From positions 1 through 43,927 of the forward strand of contig JAHEYB010000016.1 of assembly GCA_023251805.1 (NCBI GenBank): a DNA stretch of 43,927 nucleotides. The letters run 5' to 3'. Position 1 is the stretch's first letter; the number at the start of each line of letters is the position of its first letter. The position numbers were made by a program, and so were the translations under genes. The stretch is from Bacteroidota bacterium (GTDB taxonomy: Bacteria > Bacteroidota > Bacteroidia > 2-12-FULL-35-15). This document shows positions 1-7,866 of the stretch, in pieces. Under the pieces are notes generated by a model. That model did no database searches and was not told where the DNA came from. It saw nothing but the letters and a program-made list of their open reading frames with translations.

Positions 1-801
1 ATTACTATTTGTCCCGAATGTAAAACAAAATTAGTGCGTAGCGAAGGAGAAGCAAATCATTATTGTCCGAACGAAATAGGATGCCCTCCACAAGTAAAAG
101 GGAAGATGGAACATTTTGTTGCTCGAAAAGCAATGAACATTGATAGTTTGGGTGCAGAAACAATCGGACAATTATTTGATGCAGGATTAATTAAAAATAT
201 TGCTGATATCTATGAATTAAAAAAAGAAGACCTTCTGAAAATTGACCGTATGGCCGAAAAGAGCGCGAACAATTTGTTAAGTGGAATTGAAATTTCAAAA
301 AAAATTCCTTTCGAAAGAGTTTTGTTTGCAATAGGAATTCGACACATTGGAGAAACAACAGCAAAAAAATTGGCGTATTATTATAAAAGTATAGATTCGT
401 TAAAAAGTGCTACCTTAGAACAATTGCTTGAAGTAGGCGATATTGGCGAGCGAACTGCTCAAACAATTGTAGACTATTTTGCAGATTCAAAAATGATTAC
501 AATTCTTGATAAATTAAAAAAACAAGGCCTGCAATTTAAGTTGTCGGAAGAGCAATTAACGAATACTAGTGAAAAGTTAAAGGATTTGTCTTTTGTTGTT
601 TCAGGTGTGTTTAGCAAGTTTTCACGGGATGAAATAAAAAAAACAATTGAGCAAAATGGCGGAAAAAATGTTGGCTCAATCTCTGGGAAAACAAATTTTG
701 TTTTAGCGGGTGAAAATATGGGTCCAGAGAAATTAAAGAAAGCTGAAAAATTAGGAGTGAAGATTATTTCGGAAGAGGATTTTATTAAAATGTTAGAGTA
801 A
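1..801 (+). CDS. ligA: NAD-dependent DNA ligase LigA, 3' part only
   Basis: This is the C-terminal part (266 codons) of bacterial NAD+-dependent DNA ligase, which seals nicks during replication and repair. The reading frame is open from base 1, so the adenylation and OB domains lie upstream of the window; the GTG at 34 is not the true start. Seen in order: the four-cysteine zinc finger (ICPEC near codons 4-7, then the Cys of YCPN and GCPP), helix-hairpin-helix repeats (for example AIGIRHIGETTAKKL and LLEVGDIGERTAQ), and a C-terminal BRCT domain from about codon 195 with the SGVF, GKTNFVLAGE and LGVKIISEEDF signatures. Order and spacing match the family. It ends in TAA and is followed directly by repeat-rich DNA. 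Confidence 0.96.
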   Translation: MTICPECKTKLVRSEGEANHYCPNEIGCPPQVKGKMEHFVARKAMNIDSLGAETIGQLFDAGLIKNIADIYELKKEDLLKIDRMAEKSANNLLSGIEISKKIPFERVLFAIGIRHIGETTAKKLAYYYKSIDSLKSATLEQLLEVGDIGERTAQTIVDYFADSKMITILDKLKKQGLQFKLSEEQLTNTSEKLKDLSFVVSGVFSKFSRDEIKKTIEQNGGKNVGSISGKTNFVLAGENMGPEKLKKAEKLGVKIISEEDFIKMLE

Positions 802-802
802 A

Positions 803-1082
803 AATTCTCTCTTTATAAAAGAGGGCTAGGGAATTTGATAATTGTTAATCTAAATAATTATTAGGACAAATTCCCACTTGTAAAGGGGGTAGGAGGATTT
901 TGTAAGATTATTGCCAAAGAAAGATGTATGCAATTTAACTCAAATGATTATTAGGACAAATTCCCACTTGTAAAGAGGGTAGGGGGATTTTGTAAGATTA
1001 TTGCCAAAGAAAGATGTATGCAATTTAACTCAAATGATTATTAGGACAAATTCCCCCTTTACAAAGGGGGCTAGGGGGATTC
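803..1082. repeat. Repeat block between ligA and the next gene: 90-bp tandem repeat carrying a palindromic element
   Basis: This fills the 306-bp gap between genes. Two consecutive 90-bp units, 861-950 and 951-1040, differ at only two positions (G/A at the aaagGggg and aggAggat sites). A third unit starts at 1041 and diverges after about 15 bp. Each unit contains a ~35-bp element of the form AAATTCCC..TTTAcAAAGGGGGcTAGGGGGATT (868-901, 958-991, 1048-1082), and a degenerate fourth copy sits at 803-838. The last copy has a perfect 8-bp stem, CCCCCTTT (1053-1060) with AAAGGGGG (1063-1070). No coding potential is seen. The promoter of the downstream gene must lie in or just after this block. Confidence 0.9.
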
Positions 1083-1107
1083 CCTTTTTGCCAAAGACAA
1101 ATGTTAT

Positions 1108-1671
1108 ATGTTAAAAGGAATCAAACAATCAATTGCAAATAATGCTTTAAAGAAAGAAATGCTTTCTTCAGGAAGAAAACGCATTCCTAACAAATTTAAT
1201 TTCAATAAAATAAAAACAGTAGGAATTATTTTTGATGCAACCAATACCGAAGATTATGAGATAGTGAAACGCTATGTTGTTTATTTAAGGGAGCACTTGA
1301 AAAAAGTAAAAGTAATGGGCTATTTTAGCACAAAAGAAATCCCTGCTTTAACTTATTCTAAATTGGAATACGATTTTTTTTCCACCAAAGAATTAAATTG
1401 GATGGGAAAACCAAACTCTATTATTATTCGCAATTTTATCAATGAGGAATATGATTTGTTAATTGATTTGAATATTCATGATCACTTTCCATTGAAATAT
1501 ATTGCTGCATTATCAAAAGCTAGTTTTAAAGTGGGTAAATTTGATGAAGCGGGAATGGATATTCACGATTTAATGATTGATGCTGATGGAACAAAAACAG
1601 TAAAATATTTTTTGAGGCAAATTGATACGTACATTACGATGCTGAATAAAGAAGAACCTGAAACGAAATAA
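1108..1671 (+). CDS. Conserved Bacteroidota protein, DUF6913-like
   Basis: A 187-aa soluble protein with no signal peptide or membrane segment. It looks like the uncharacterised Bacteroidota family DUF6913: a basic helical N-terminus (residues 1-30), an alternating alpha/beta core beginning KTVGIIFDATN, and a YDLLIDLN...FPLKYIAALSKASFKVGKFDEAG segment. That last part recalls the Rossmann-like fold of family 9 glycosyltransferases, but no catalytic residues can be assigned, so no reaction is proposed. The ATG at 1108 is the first in frame after the repeat block. It lies between ligA and a GlmU-like gene; a 24-bp inverted repeat follows the stop codon. The family name is from memory of the pattern and is the least certain part. 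Confidence 0.7.
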   Translation: MLKGIKQSIANNALKKEMLSSGRKRIPNKFNFNKIKTVGIIFDATNTEDYEIVKRYVVYLREHLKKVKVMGYFSTKEIPALTYSKLEYDFFSTKELNWMGKPNSIIIRNFINEEYDLLIDLNIHDHFPLKYIAALSKASFKVGKFDEAGMDIHDLMIDADGTKTVKYFLRQIDTYITMLNKEEPETK

Positions 1672-1680
1672 AAAAAGAAC

Positions 1681-1745
1681 GTCATTGCGAGGAACGAAGC
1701 AATCCAAAGAATGCCTCTTGAGATTGCTTCGTTCCTCGCAATGAC
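1681..1745. repeat. Perfect 24-bp inverted repeat (dispersed palindromic element)
   Basis: The left arm at 1681-1704 begins GTCATTGCGAGGAACGAAGC, and 1722-1745 is its exact reverse complement, separated by 17 nt. It starts 9 bp after the stop of the DUF6913-like gene and ends 22 bp before the GlmU start. The arms are much more GC-rich than the surroundings. It could act as a transcription barrier, although no T-tract follows. The same GTCATTGCGAGGAACGAAGCAATC sequence type is common between genes in many Bacteroidota genomes, in my recollection. Translating through it gives the spurious peptide IASFLAMT in both directions. Confidence 0.9.
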
Positions 1746-1767
1746 GATACTAATAAATGATAGCACA

Positions 1768-2952
1768 ATGAACTACATACTATTTGATGATCGCACTCGA
1801 ATCAATCTTCTACCGCTTACCTTTACTCGTCCGGTTGCAGAAATTCGTATCGGCATTTTGACCATTCGCGAAAAATGGGAATTTGTTTTGGGATGCAACG
1901 TTTCTTCGTTGACAGAAGAGTATTTAAATAAAAAATTTCCAACTGAATTTGCAATTGATACCGACAATGTTTGGATCAATGGATCAATTTGCCCGAATGA
2001 AAAATTGCTTGAAGAAATAAAATTATTAGAAGCCAATCAAGCATTGCTGGCTGCCGGTGTTTTGATTGCCGCGAATTCAGGAAACGAGAAAGTGTTTGAT
2101 TTTGAAAAGATAGTAGGTTTTACAAATTTTGAATCTGCTGCACAAGCCATGAGGATTGAAAATTCTTGGGATATCTTTTCAAAAAATGGTGAAGCTATTA
2201 AGAATGATTTTGACTTGATTACCAAAGGCAGAACATCGCTGGCATTAAGTAAAACAAATCAGGTCATTGGTGCTGAAAATATTTTTGTTGAAGAAGGAGC
2301 AAAAGTAGAATGCGCCATTTTAAATGCATCAACCGGCCCAATTTATATTGGAAAAGATGCAGAAATTATGGAAGGTTCAATCGTGCGAGGACCATTTGCA
2401 TTGTGTGAACATGCTGCTTTGAAATTAGGAGCAAAAATATACGGACCAACTACTGTTGGCCCCCATAGTAAAGTGGGGGGGGAAGTAAACAATTCAGTGA
2501 TTTTCGGTTTTTCGAACAAAGGACACGATGGCTTTTTAGGAAATGCTGTTATAGGAGAATGGTGTAATATTGGTGCCGATAGCAACAATTCAAATCTTAA
2601 AAATAATTATGCCGAAGTGAAATTATGGAATTACGAAAAAGAACGCTTTGTAAATACCGGACTTACTTTTTGTGGATTGATTATGGGCGATCATAGCAAA
2701 TGTGGCATAAACACCATGTTTAATACGGGAACTGTTGTGGGAGTAAATGCAAATATTTTTGGTTCGGGATTTCCTAGAAATTTTATTCCCTCATTTTCTT
2801 GGGGTGGTGCTGCAGGATTTACAACATACAAAACAAGCGATGCTTTTGAAGTAGCAACTAGAGTGATGGAACGCAGAGGAATGGTGTTTAATGAAATGGA
2901 ACAAAATATTTTATCTCATGTATTTGAGTTAACAGAAAAATATAGAAAATAG
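1768..2952 (+). CDS. Alternative GlmU-family sugar nucleotidyltransferase / acyltransferase
   Basis: A 394-aa protein of the Bacteroidota 'alternative GlmU' type, predicted to combine a UDP-N-acetylglucosamine diphosphorylase-like N-terminal half with a left-handed beta-helix acyltransferase C-terminal half, supplying UDP-GlcNAc for wall and LPS synthesis. Seen: N-terminal INLLPLTFTRPVAEIRIG (nucleotidyltransferase-like substrate loop), hexapeptide-type repeats from about residue 185 to 345 (GAKVECAIL, GPIYIGKDAEI, GSIVRG, GAKIYGPTTVGPHSKVGG), and the strongly conserved FGFSNKGHDGFLGNAVIGEW stretch. I chose the ATG at 1768 (MNYILFDD...). The in-frame ATG at 1711 lies inside the upstream inverted repeat and would add a repeat-encoded peptide. 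An eight-G run sits at 2475-2482. The exact reaction is inferred from family resemblance. Confidence 0.85.
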   Translation: MNYILFDDRTRINLLPLTFTRPVAEIRIGILTIREKWEFVLGCNVSSLTEEYLNKKFPTEFAIDTDNVWINGSICPNEKLLEEIKLLEANQALLAAGVLIAANSGNEKVFDFEKIVGFTNFESAAQAMRIENSWDIFSKNGEAIKNDFDLITKGRTSLALSKTNQVIGAENIFVEEGAKVECAILNASTGPIYIGKDAEIMEGSIVRGPFALCEHAALKLGAKIYGPTTVGPHSKVGGEVNNSVIFGFSNKGHDGFLGNAVIGEWCNIGADSNNSNLKNNYAEVKLWNYEKERFVNTGLTFCGLIMGDHSKCGINTMFNTGTVVGVNANIFGSGFPRNFIPSFSWGGAAGFTTYKTSDAFEVATRVMERRGMVFNEMEQNILSHVFELTEKYRK

Positions 2953-2967
2953 TATTGAATTTGTGGC

Positions 2968-3057
2968 GTCATACTGAGCGTAGTCGAAGTATAAGCGAAT
3001 GAGAAAATAATTAAACAACCGTCACGCTGAGCTGTCACCCTGAGCGGAGTCGAAGGG
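2968..3057. repeat. Cluster of dispersed GTCACNCTGAGCG-type elements
   Basis: Three copies of a 22-24 bp interspersed sequence fill the gap after the GlmU gene: 2968-2990 (GTCATACTGAGCGTAGTCGA...), a truncated one at 3021-3033, and 3034-3057 (GTCACCCTGAGCGGAGTCGA...). The same element recurs, in either orientation, in at least five other gaps of this window. None lies inside a gene. Confidence 0.85.
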
Positions 3058-3116
3058 CGAAGTGTAGATTATTAATAAGCATTAGCTAAAATAACTGCAC
3101 ACGAAAAAATATTTCA

Positions 3117-3338
3117 ATGGAATCAATGTTTAACTTTACCGAAATACTTGGCTATTTAGCCTCAATAGTTGTATTGATATCCTTCATTATGAAAGATATT
3201 AAAACACTTCGAATTATTAATTGTGTTGGTTGTACACTTTTTGTTGCATACGGACTTTTATTATTTTCCATTCCAATAATAATTACCAATGTGGCAATTG
3301 TTGGAATAAATATTTATTATTTGTTGAAAAGAACGTAA
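3117..3338 (+). CDS. Small membrane protein, YgjV/PQ-loop-like
   Basis: A 73-aa protein that is almost entirely three hydrophobic helices (about residues 8-24, 30-50 and 52-69). The order ILGYLASIVVLISF, KDIKTLRIINCVGCTLFVAYG, NVAIVGINIYYLLK resembles half of a YgjV-type inner-membrane protein and small SemiSWEET/PQ-loop transporters, which have three helices and work as dimers. There is no clear PQ motif, so transport of a sugar is not claimed. The start at 3117 gives a short polar N-terminus; an ATG three codons later is equally possible. It stands alone between two gaps rich in dispersed repeats. Confidence 0.65.
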   Translation: MESMFNFTEILGYLASIVVLISFIMKDIKTLRIINCVGCTLFVAYGLLLFSIPIIITNVAIVGINIYYLLKRT

Positions 3339-3384
3339 TAGTAAACAAAGACAGATCTACTGCAGGCATGTTTGTAAGCTCTTT

Positions 3385-3408
3385 GTCACCCTGAGCGTAG
3401 TCGAAGGG
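3385..3408. repeat. Single dispersed GTCACCCTGAGCG element
   Basis: One copy of the interspersed element (GTCACCCTGAGCGTAGTCGA followed by AGGG) in the 159-bp gap between the small membrane protein and lon. Apart from a TAATTTTA promoter-like stretch about 25 bp before the lon start, nothing else is recognisable in this gap. Confidence 0.8.
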
Positions 3409-3497
3409 TTCTGCCAAACTGTCCCAATTCCCCTAATGGCATAGCAATTGAAAACGTAGGGGTATAATTTTAATAAAAGCTTAATTCTACTCACAAT

Positions 3498-5978
3498 ATG
3501 ACTGATAATTTCGACCTAAATGGCTTAGTACCAATGCTTCGCGACAATTTGATGGATGAGGATACAGAGTTTATTCCTTTGTTATCATCGGAAGATGAAG
3601 ACCAAATGAATTCAGAAAAAGTGCCTGAGGAGCTGTCAATTTTACCTCTTCGCAATACCGTATTATTTCCAGGTGTTGTTATTCCCATTACCGTTGGGCG
3701 CGACAAATCTATTAATTTGATAAAAGATGCTTATAAAGGCGATAAAATCATTGGCGTAGTTGCTCAAAAAAACGATTCTATTGAGGATCCAACGGCAGAA
3801 GATTTGAATAAAATAGGAACCGTTGCCCAAATTATGAAAATGCTTCGTATGCCCGATGGGAATACAACCGTAATCATTCAAGGAAAAAAACGATTTGAGT
3901 TAAAAGAAATTAAGCAAACACAACCTTATATGAAAGCGGGCATTTTTGCCATTGCAGAAACTCGTCCGAAAAAAGATGATAAAGAATTCGATGCTTTGGT
4001 GTCATCTTTAAAAGACTTAGCACTTCAGATTGTGAAGCAAAGCCCGCATATTCCGAGTGAAGCGGGTTTTGCTTTGAAAAATATTGAAAGTCCTTCTTTT
4101 TTAATCAACTTCATTTCTTCCAATATGAATGCCCCTGTGGAAGAGAAACAAAAAATGTTGGAAGTAATTGATTTGAAAGAGCGCGCTACAATGGTGCTTT
4201 CCAATCTTACGAAAGAGCTTCAGATGTTGGAGTTGAAAAACCAAATTCAATCGAAAGTAAAAGTAGATTTAGATAAACAACAACGCGATTATTTTTTGCA
4301 TCAGCAAATGAAAACTATCCAGGAAGAATTGGGTGAAAACAATTTCACTCAGGAAATTCAGGAAATGAAATTGCGTGCAGGAAAAAAAGTTTGGAGCAAA
4401 GAAGTAGAGTTGGCTTTTGAAAAAGCTTTAGGGAAATTGGAAAGAATGAATCCGAACGCAGCTGAGTATTCTATTCAAACAAATTATTTGGAAGTCTTGT
4501 TGGATTTGCCTTGGGGTGACAAAACAAAAGATAATTTTGATTTAAAACGTGCCGAAAAAGTATTGAACAAAGACCATTTTGGAATGGATAAGGTAAAAGA
4601 GCGAATTTTGGAGCACCTAGCCGTTTTGAAATTAAAGGGAAATATGAAATCCCCTATTCTATGTTTATATGGACCTCCTGGAGTTGGTAAAACATCTTTA
4701 GGAAAAAGTATTGCAGAAAGTTTGGGAAGAAAATACATTCGAATGAGTTTGGGAGGATTGAAAGATGAAGCAGAAATTCGTGGCCACCGTAAAACTTATA
4801 TTGGTGCTATGCCAGGTAGGATATTGCAAAGCATCAAAAAATCCAGTTCCTCCAATCCCGTTTTTATTTTAGATGAAATTGATAAGGTTGGAAATGATTT
4901 TCATGGAGACCCATCTTCTGCATTATTGGAGGTATTAGATCCTGAGCAAAACAATGCATTTTATGATAATTATGTTGAATTAGATTATGATTTATCCAAT
5001 GTAATGTTTATCGCAACTGCAAACTCTTTAAGCTCTATTCAGCCCGCTTTACGCGATAGAATGGAAGTGATAGAAATTACAGGATACACCATTGAAGAAA
5101 AAATGGAAATTGCAAAACGTCATTTACTTCCAAAACAATTGAATGAGCAAGGTTTAAAGAAAAATCAATTGAACATTAATTCGAAAGCGATTGAATACAT
5201 CATCGAAAATTATACACGCGAAAGTGGCGTTCGTGGAATGGAAAAGGTAATTGCGAAGGTGGTTCGTAATGCTGCTAAGTCAATTGCAATGGGACAAAAA
5301 TACAATGTGGAAGTTTCAGAAAAAGACTTGACAAAAATTTTAGGTCCCGCTCATGCAAAAGACAGATATCAAGGAAATGATGTTGCTGGAGTTGTTACAG
5401 GTTTGGCTTGGACAAGTGTAGGAGGAGACATTTTATTTATCGAAACAAGCATTACAAAAGGAACAGGGAAATTAACATTGACAGGCAATTTGGGAGAAGT
5501 GATGAAAGAGTCTGCTGTAATTGCGCTGGAATATTTAAAATCACACAGTCAAATATTAGGCTTAAAGCCCGAAGTGTTCGACAAATGGAATGTTCACATT
5601 CATGTTCCTGAGGGAGCAACTCCAAAAGATGGTCCAAGTGCAGGAATAACCATGCTCACTGCTATTGCTTCTGCATTTACTCAGCGTAAAGTAAAAAACA
5701 AATTAGCAATGACCGGTGAAATCACTTTGCGAGGAAGAGTTTTAGCAGTAGGCGGAATTAAAGAAAAAATACTTGCTGCGAAACGTGCGGGAATCAAGGA
5801 AATAATTTTGAGCATCGACAATAAAAAAGACATCGAAGACATCAAAAAAGAATACATCAAAGATTTGAAATTTTACTATGTAGAGAAGATGATAGATGTT
5901 GTGAAAATGGCTTTGTTAAAGGAGAAAGTAGAAAATCCGATTGATTTGACCATAAAAGAAGAAGAGAAGAAAAAGTAA
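3498..5978 (+). CDS. lon: ATP-dependent protease Lon
   Basis: An 826-aa LonA-type protease, the cytoplasmic AAA+ enzyme that degrades misfolded and regulatory proteins. Seen in order: N-terminal substrate-binding LON domain (about 45-250, beginning LSILPLRNTVLFPGVVIPI), a helical linker, Walker A GPPGVGKT at 392-399, Walker B FILDEID at about 456-462, and the C-terminal serine-lysine protease domain with S714 in GPSAG and K757 in GGIKEK, spaced 43 residues as in E. coli (S679/K722). Length is normal for Bacteroidota Lon, which has a longer acidic N-terminus. It is followed by a hairpin terminator and then porQ. Confidence 0.98.
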   Translation: MTDNFDLNGLVPMLRDNLMDEDTEFIPLLSSEDEDQMNSEKVPEELSILPLRNTVLFPGVVIPITVGRDKSINLIKDAYKGDKIIGVVAQKNDSIEDPTAEDLNKIGTVAQIMKMLRMPDGNTTVIIQGKKRFELKEIKQTQPYMKAGIFAIAETRPKKDDKEFDALVSSLKDLALQIVKQSPHIPSEAGFALKNIESPSFLINFISSNMNAPVEEKQKMLEVIDLKERATMVLSNLTKELQMLELKNQIQSKVKVDLDKQQRDYFLHQQMKTIQEELGENNFTQEIQEMKLRAGKKVWSKEVELAFEKALGKLERMNPNAAEYSIQTNYLEVLLDLPWGDKTKDNFDLKRAEKVLNKDHFGMDKVKERILEHLAVLKLKGNMKSPILCLYGPPGVGKTSLGKSIAESLGRKYIRMSLGGLKDEAEIRGHRKTYIGAMPGRILQSIKKSSSSNPVFILDEIDKVGNDFHGDPSSALLEVLDPEQNNAFYDNYVELDYDLSNVMFIATANSLSSIQPALRDRMEVIEITGYTIEEKMEIAKRHLLPKQLNEQGLKKNQLNINSKAIEYIIENYTRESGVRGMEKVIAKVVRNAAKSIAMGQKYNVEVSEKDLTKILGPAHAKDRYQGNDVAGVVTGLAWTSVGGDILFIETSITKGTGKLTLTGNLGEVMKESAVIALEYLKSHSQILGLKPEVFDKWNVHIHVPEGATPKDGPSAGITMLTAIASAFTQRKVKNKLAMTGEITLRGRVLAVGGIKEKILAAKRAGIKEIILSIDNKKDIEDIKKEYIKDLKFYYVEKMIDVVKMALLKEKVENPIDLTIKEEEKKK

Positions 5979-5993
5979 GGCAATAAACACCAG

Positions 5994-6020
5994 AAATATC
6001 CGTTTAAAACACGGATATTT
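5994..6020 (+). terminator. Rho-independent-type terminator after lon
   Basis: A 10-bp perfect stem (5994-6003, AAATATCCGT, with 6011-6020) closes a 7-nt loop and is followed by a T-rich stretch (ttattta). It starts 15 bp after the lon stop. The TAnnTTTG box of porQ begins 5 bp after the stem, so termination and re-initiation are packed together. Confidence 0.75.
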
Positions 6021-6025
6021 TTATT

Positions 6026-6033
6026 TATATTTG
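6026..6033 (+). promoter_or_regulatory. TAnnTTTG (-7) box of porQ, 5 nt before the start codon
   Basis: TATATTTG matches the Bacteroidota -7 consensus exactly and is separated from the porQ ATG by 5 nt. Since transcription in this phylum starts about 5-7 nt after this box, the mRNA would begin at or within a base or two of the start codon. No clear -33 TTTG is visible; that region overlaps the lon terminator. Confidence 0.6.
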
Positions 6034-6038
6034 TGTGA

Positions 6039-7118
6039 ATGAACTTTAAGCGCATATTTTTCCTTTTCTTATCAATAGTTGTAACCATTCCGGCATCTTC
6101 GCAGGTTGGTGGAAATAATACTTACGAATTTCTTAATTTACCTATTTCTGCAAGAGTATCTGCTCTTGGCGGAAATTTGATTCCTGTAAAGGATAACGAC
6201 TTAAACGTTTCTTTAATCAATCCTTCTTTGCTTTCCGATTCAATGAGCAATAATGTTGCATTAAGCTATATCAATTATTTTGCTGACATTAATTATGGTT
6301 ATGTAGCGTATGCAAAACATTTTGATAAACTTGGAAATTTTAGTGCAGGCATACATTATTTAGATTATGGAAAATTTACTCGTGCCGATGAAATCGGAAA
6401 TACAGATGGAACTTTCGGAGCGAGTGAAATGAGTTTTAATTTGGCATATGCAAAATCTATTCTCGATACAAATCTTACAATTGGAGTAACATTAAAAACA
6501 ATTTATTCTCAATTGGAATCGTATACTTCCTGGGGCTCCGCAATTGACTTAGGCGCAACGTATGTGCGTCCTTCTCACGGATTTACCACAGCTGTTGTAA
6601 TCAAAAATATGGGTCGCCAATGGAAACCTTATGTGGAAGGCAATCGGGAAAAATTACCATTTGAAATACAACTTGGAATTTCAAAAAAGCCAAAGCATGT
6701 GCCTTTTCGTTTCTCTTTAGTATATGAAAATTTTGAGAAGTGGGACTTGACCTATGTCGATCCGGCAAATCCACCACTAACAGAAGATCCATTAACTGGA
6801 GAACCTATTAAACAAAACAAAACGAAAATTTTTGGTGACAAATTTATGCGTCACATGGTTATTGGAGGTGAATTCATCATCACCAAAAACTTCTTTTTGC
6901 GTGCCGGCTATAACTATCAACGAAGAAAAGAATTAAAAATTCCTGAGAAAAGAGGGGCTACAGGTTTCTCTTTTGGCTTTGGTTTTAGAATCTATAAATT
7001 CCATATAAGTTATGGAAGAGCAGTGTATCATTTAGCAGGGCCATCCAACAATTTTTCGGTGAGTATGGACCTAAACAGCTTCTATGGTAAAAAATTTAAA
7101 TCTCCCGTTGCCCCATAA
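6039..7118 (+). CDS. porQ: Type IX secretion system protein PorQ
   Basis: A 359-aa outer-membrane beta-barrel protein of the PorV/PorQ group. PorQ is part of the T9SS attachment machinery on the cell surface, working with PorU, PorV and PorZ to process and anchor cargo. Seen: signal peptide (about 1-21, ending PASSQ), then the PorQ-type opening YEFLNLPISARVSALGG and NDLNVSLINPSLL, alternating beta strands throughout, and an aromatic C-terminal strand region. The porQ-cmk order downstream is the usual Bacteroidota neighbourhood and supports PorQ over PorV. Its presence agrees with the four T9SS cargo proteins in this window. Confidence 0.9.
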   Translation: MNFKRIFFLFLSIVVTIPASSQVGGNNTYEFLNLPISARVSALGGNLIPVKDNDLNVSLINPSLLSDSMSNNVALSYINYFADINYGYVAYAKHFDKLGNFSAGIHYLDYGKFTRADEIGNTDGTFGASEMSFNLAYAKSILDTNLTIGVTLKTIYSQLESYTSWGSAIDLGATYVRPSHGFTTAVVIKNMGRQWKPYVEGNREKLPFEIQLGISKKPKHVPFRFSLVYENFEKWDLTYVDPANPPLTEDPLTGEPIKQNKTKIFGDKFMRHMVIGGEFIITKNFFLRAGYNYQRRKELKIPEKRGATGFSFGFGFRIYKFHISYGRAVYHLAGPSNNFSVSMDLNSFYGKKFKSPVAP

Positions 7119-7170
7119 TTTTTATTCATAAAAATTATCAGTAATATTGTGTTCGCAATAGTATTACTTT

Positions 7171-7866
7171 ATGAGCAAAATAACCATCGCCATTGACGGA
7201 TATTCATCGTGTGGAAAAAGCACACTGGCAAAAGCATTGGCTTCAAAGCTGGGTTACGCGTATGTGGATTCAGGTGCTATGTATCGTTGCGTTACGCTTT
7301 ATGCTTTGAGAAAAGGTGTCATCAAAGATCATAGCTTTCAGGAAAGCGACATTGTTCGGTTACTTGATGAAATCCATTTAACTTTTCAATTCAATCCCAA
7401 TACCAAATCTTCCGAAACCTTTTTGAATGGAGAAAATGTAGAAAAAGAAATCCGACAAATGATTGTTTCCGAAAATGTAAGTAAAGTAAGCGCCATTCAC
7501 GATGTTCGCGTAAAAATGATTGCTATTCAACGTAAACTTGGAAAGAATAAAGGCATTGTGATGGATGGAAGAGACATTGGAACAAATGTTTTCCCTTTTG
7601 CTGAACTTAAACTTTTTATGACAGCAGATACAGATATTCGAACTCAACGTAGATTTGATGAATTGTCTTCCAAAGGCCAGCATATTTCTTTCAATGATGT
7701 GAAATCAAATTTGATTTATCGTGACCATGAAGACACGCATCGTAAAGAAAATCCTTTAACTCAGGCTGAGGATGCTATTGTGCTTGATAATTCAGAGCTT
7801 ACTAGGGAGCAACAATTGGAGTTTGTAATGAAATTAATTACCGACCTTACACTTTCGGTTAACTAG
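7171..7866 (+). CDS. cmk: (d)CMP kinase
   Basis: A 231-aa cytidylate kinase that phosphorylates CMP and dCMP with ATP. Seen: P-loop GYSSCGKST at residues 9-17, the substrate-binding VDSGAMYRCVTLYALR, MDGRDIGTNVFP (conserved GRDIGT) and the LID region with the YRDHEDTHRKENPL segment typical of the family. The length is normal. It follows porQ by 52 bp on the same strand. Its stop overlaps the stop region of the convergent gene by 8 bp. Confidence 0.97.
   Translation: MSKITIAIDGYSSCGKSTLAKALASKLGYAYVDSGAMYRCVTLYALRKGVIKDHSFQESDIVRLLDEIHLTFQFNPNTKSSETFLNGENVEKEIRQMIVSENVSKVSAIHDVRVKMIAIQRKLGKNKGIVMDGRDIGTNVFPFAELKLFMTADTDIRTQRRFDELSSKGQHISFNDVKSNLIYRDHEDTHRKENPLTQAEDAIVLDNSELTREQQLEFVMKLITDLTLSVN

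Noticed and set aside
802..1107. Possible small RNA in the repeat block after ligA
   Set aside because: The structure is explained by the tandem palindromic repeat; there is no promoter-hairpin-T-tract arrangement specific to an RNA gene.
1563..1766. Minus-strand ORF of 67 aa over the inverted repeat
   Set aside because: Its sequence is the antisense of the DUF6913-like gene end plus repeat-encoded IASFLAMT; there is no start context or family match.
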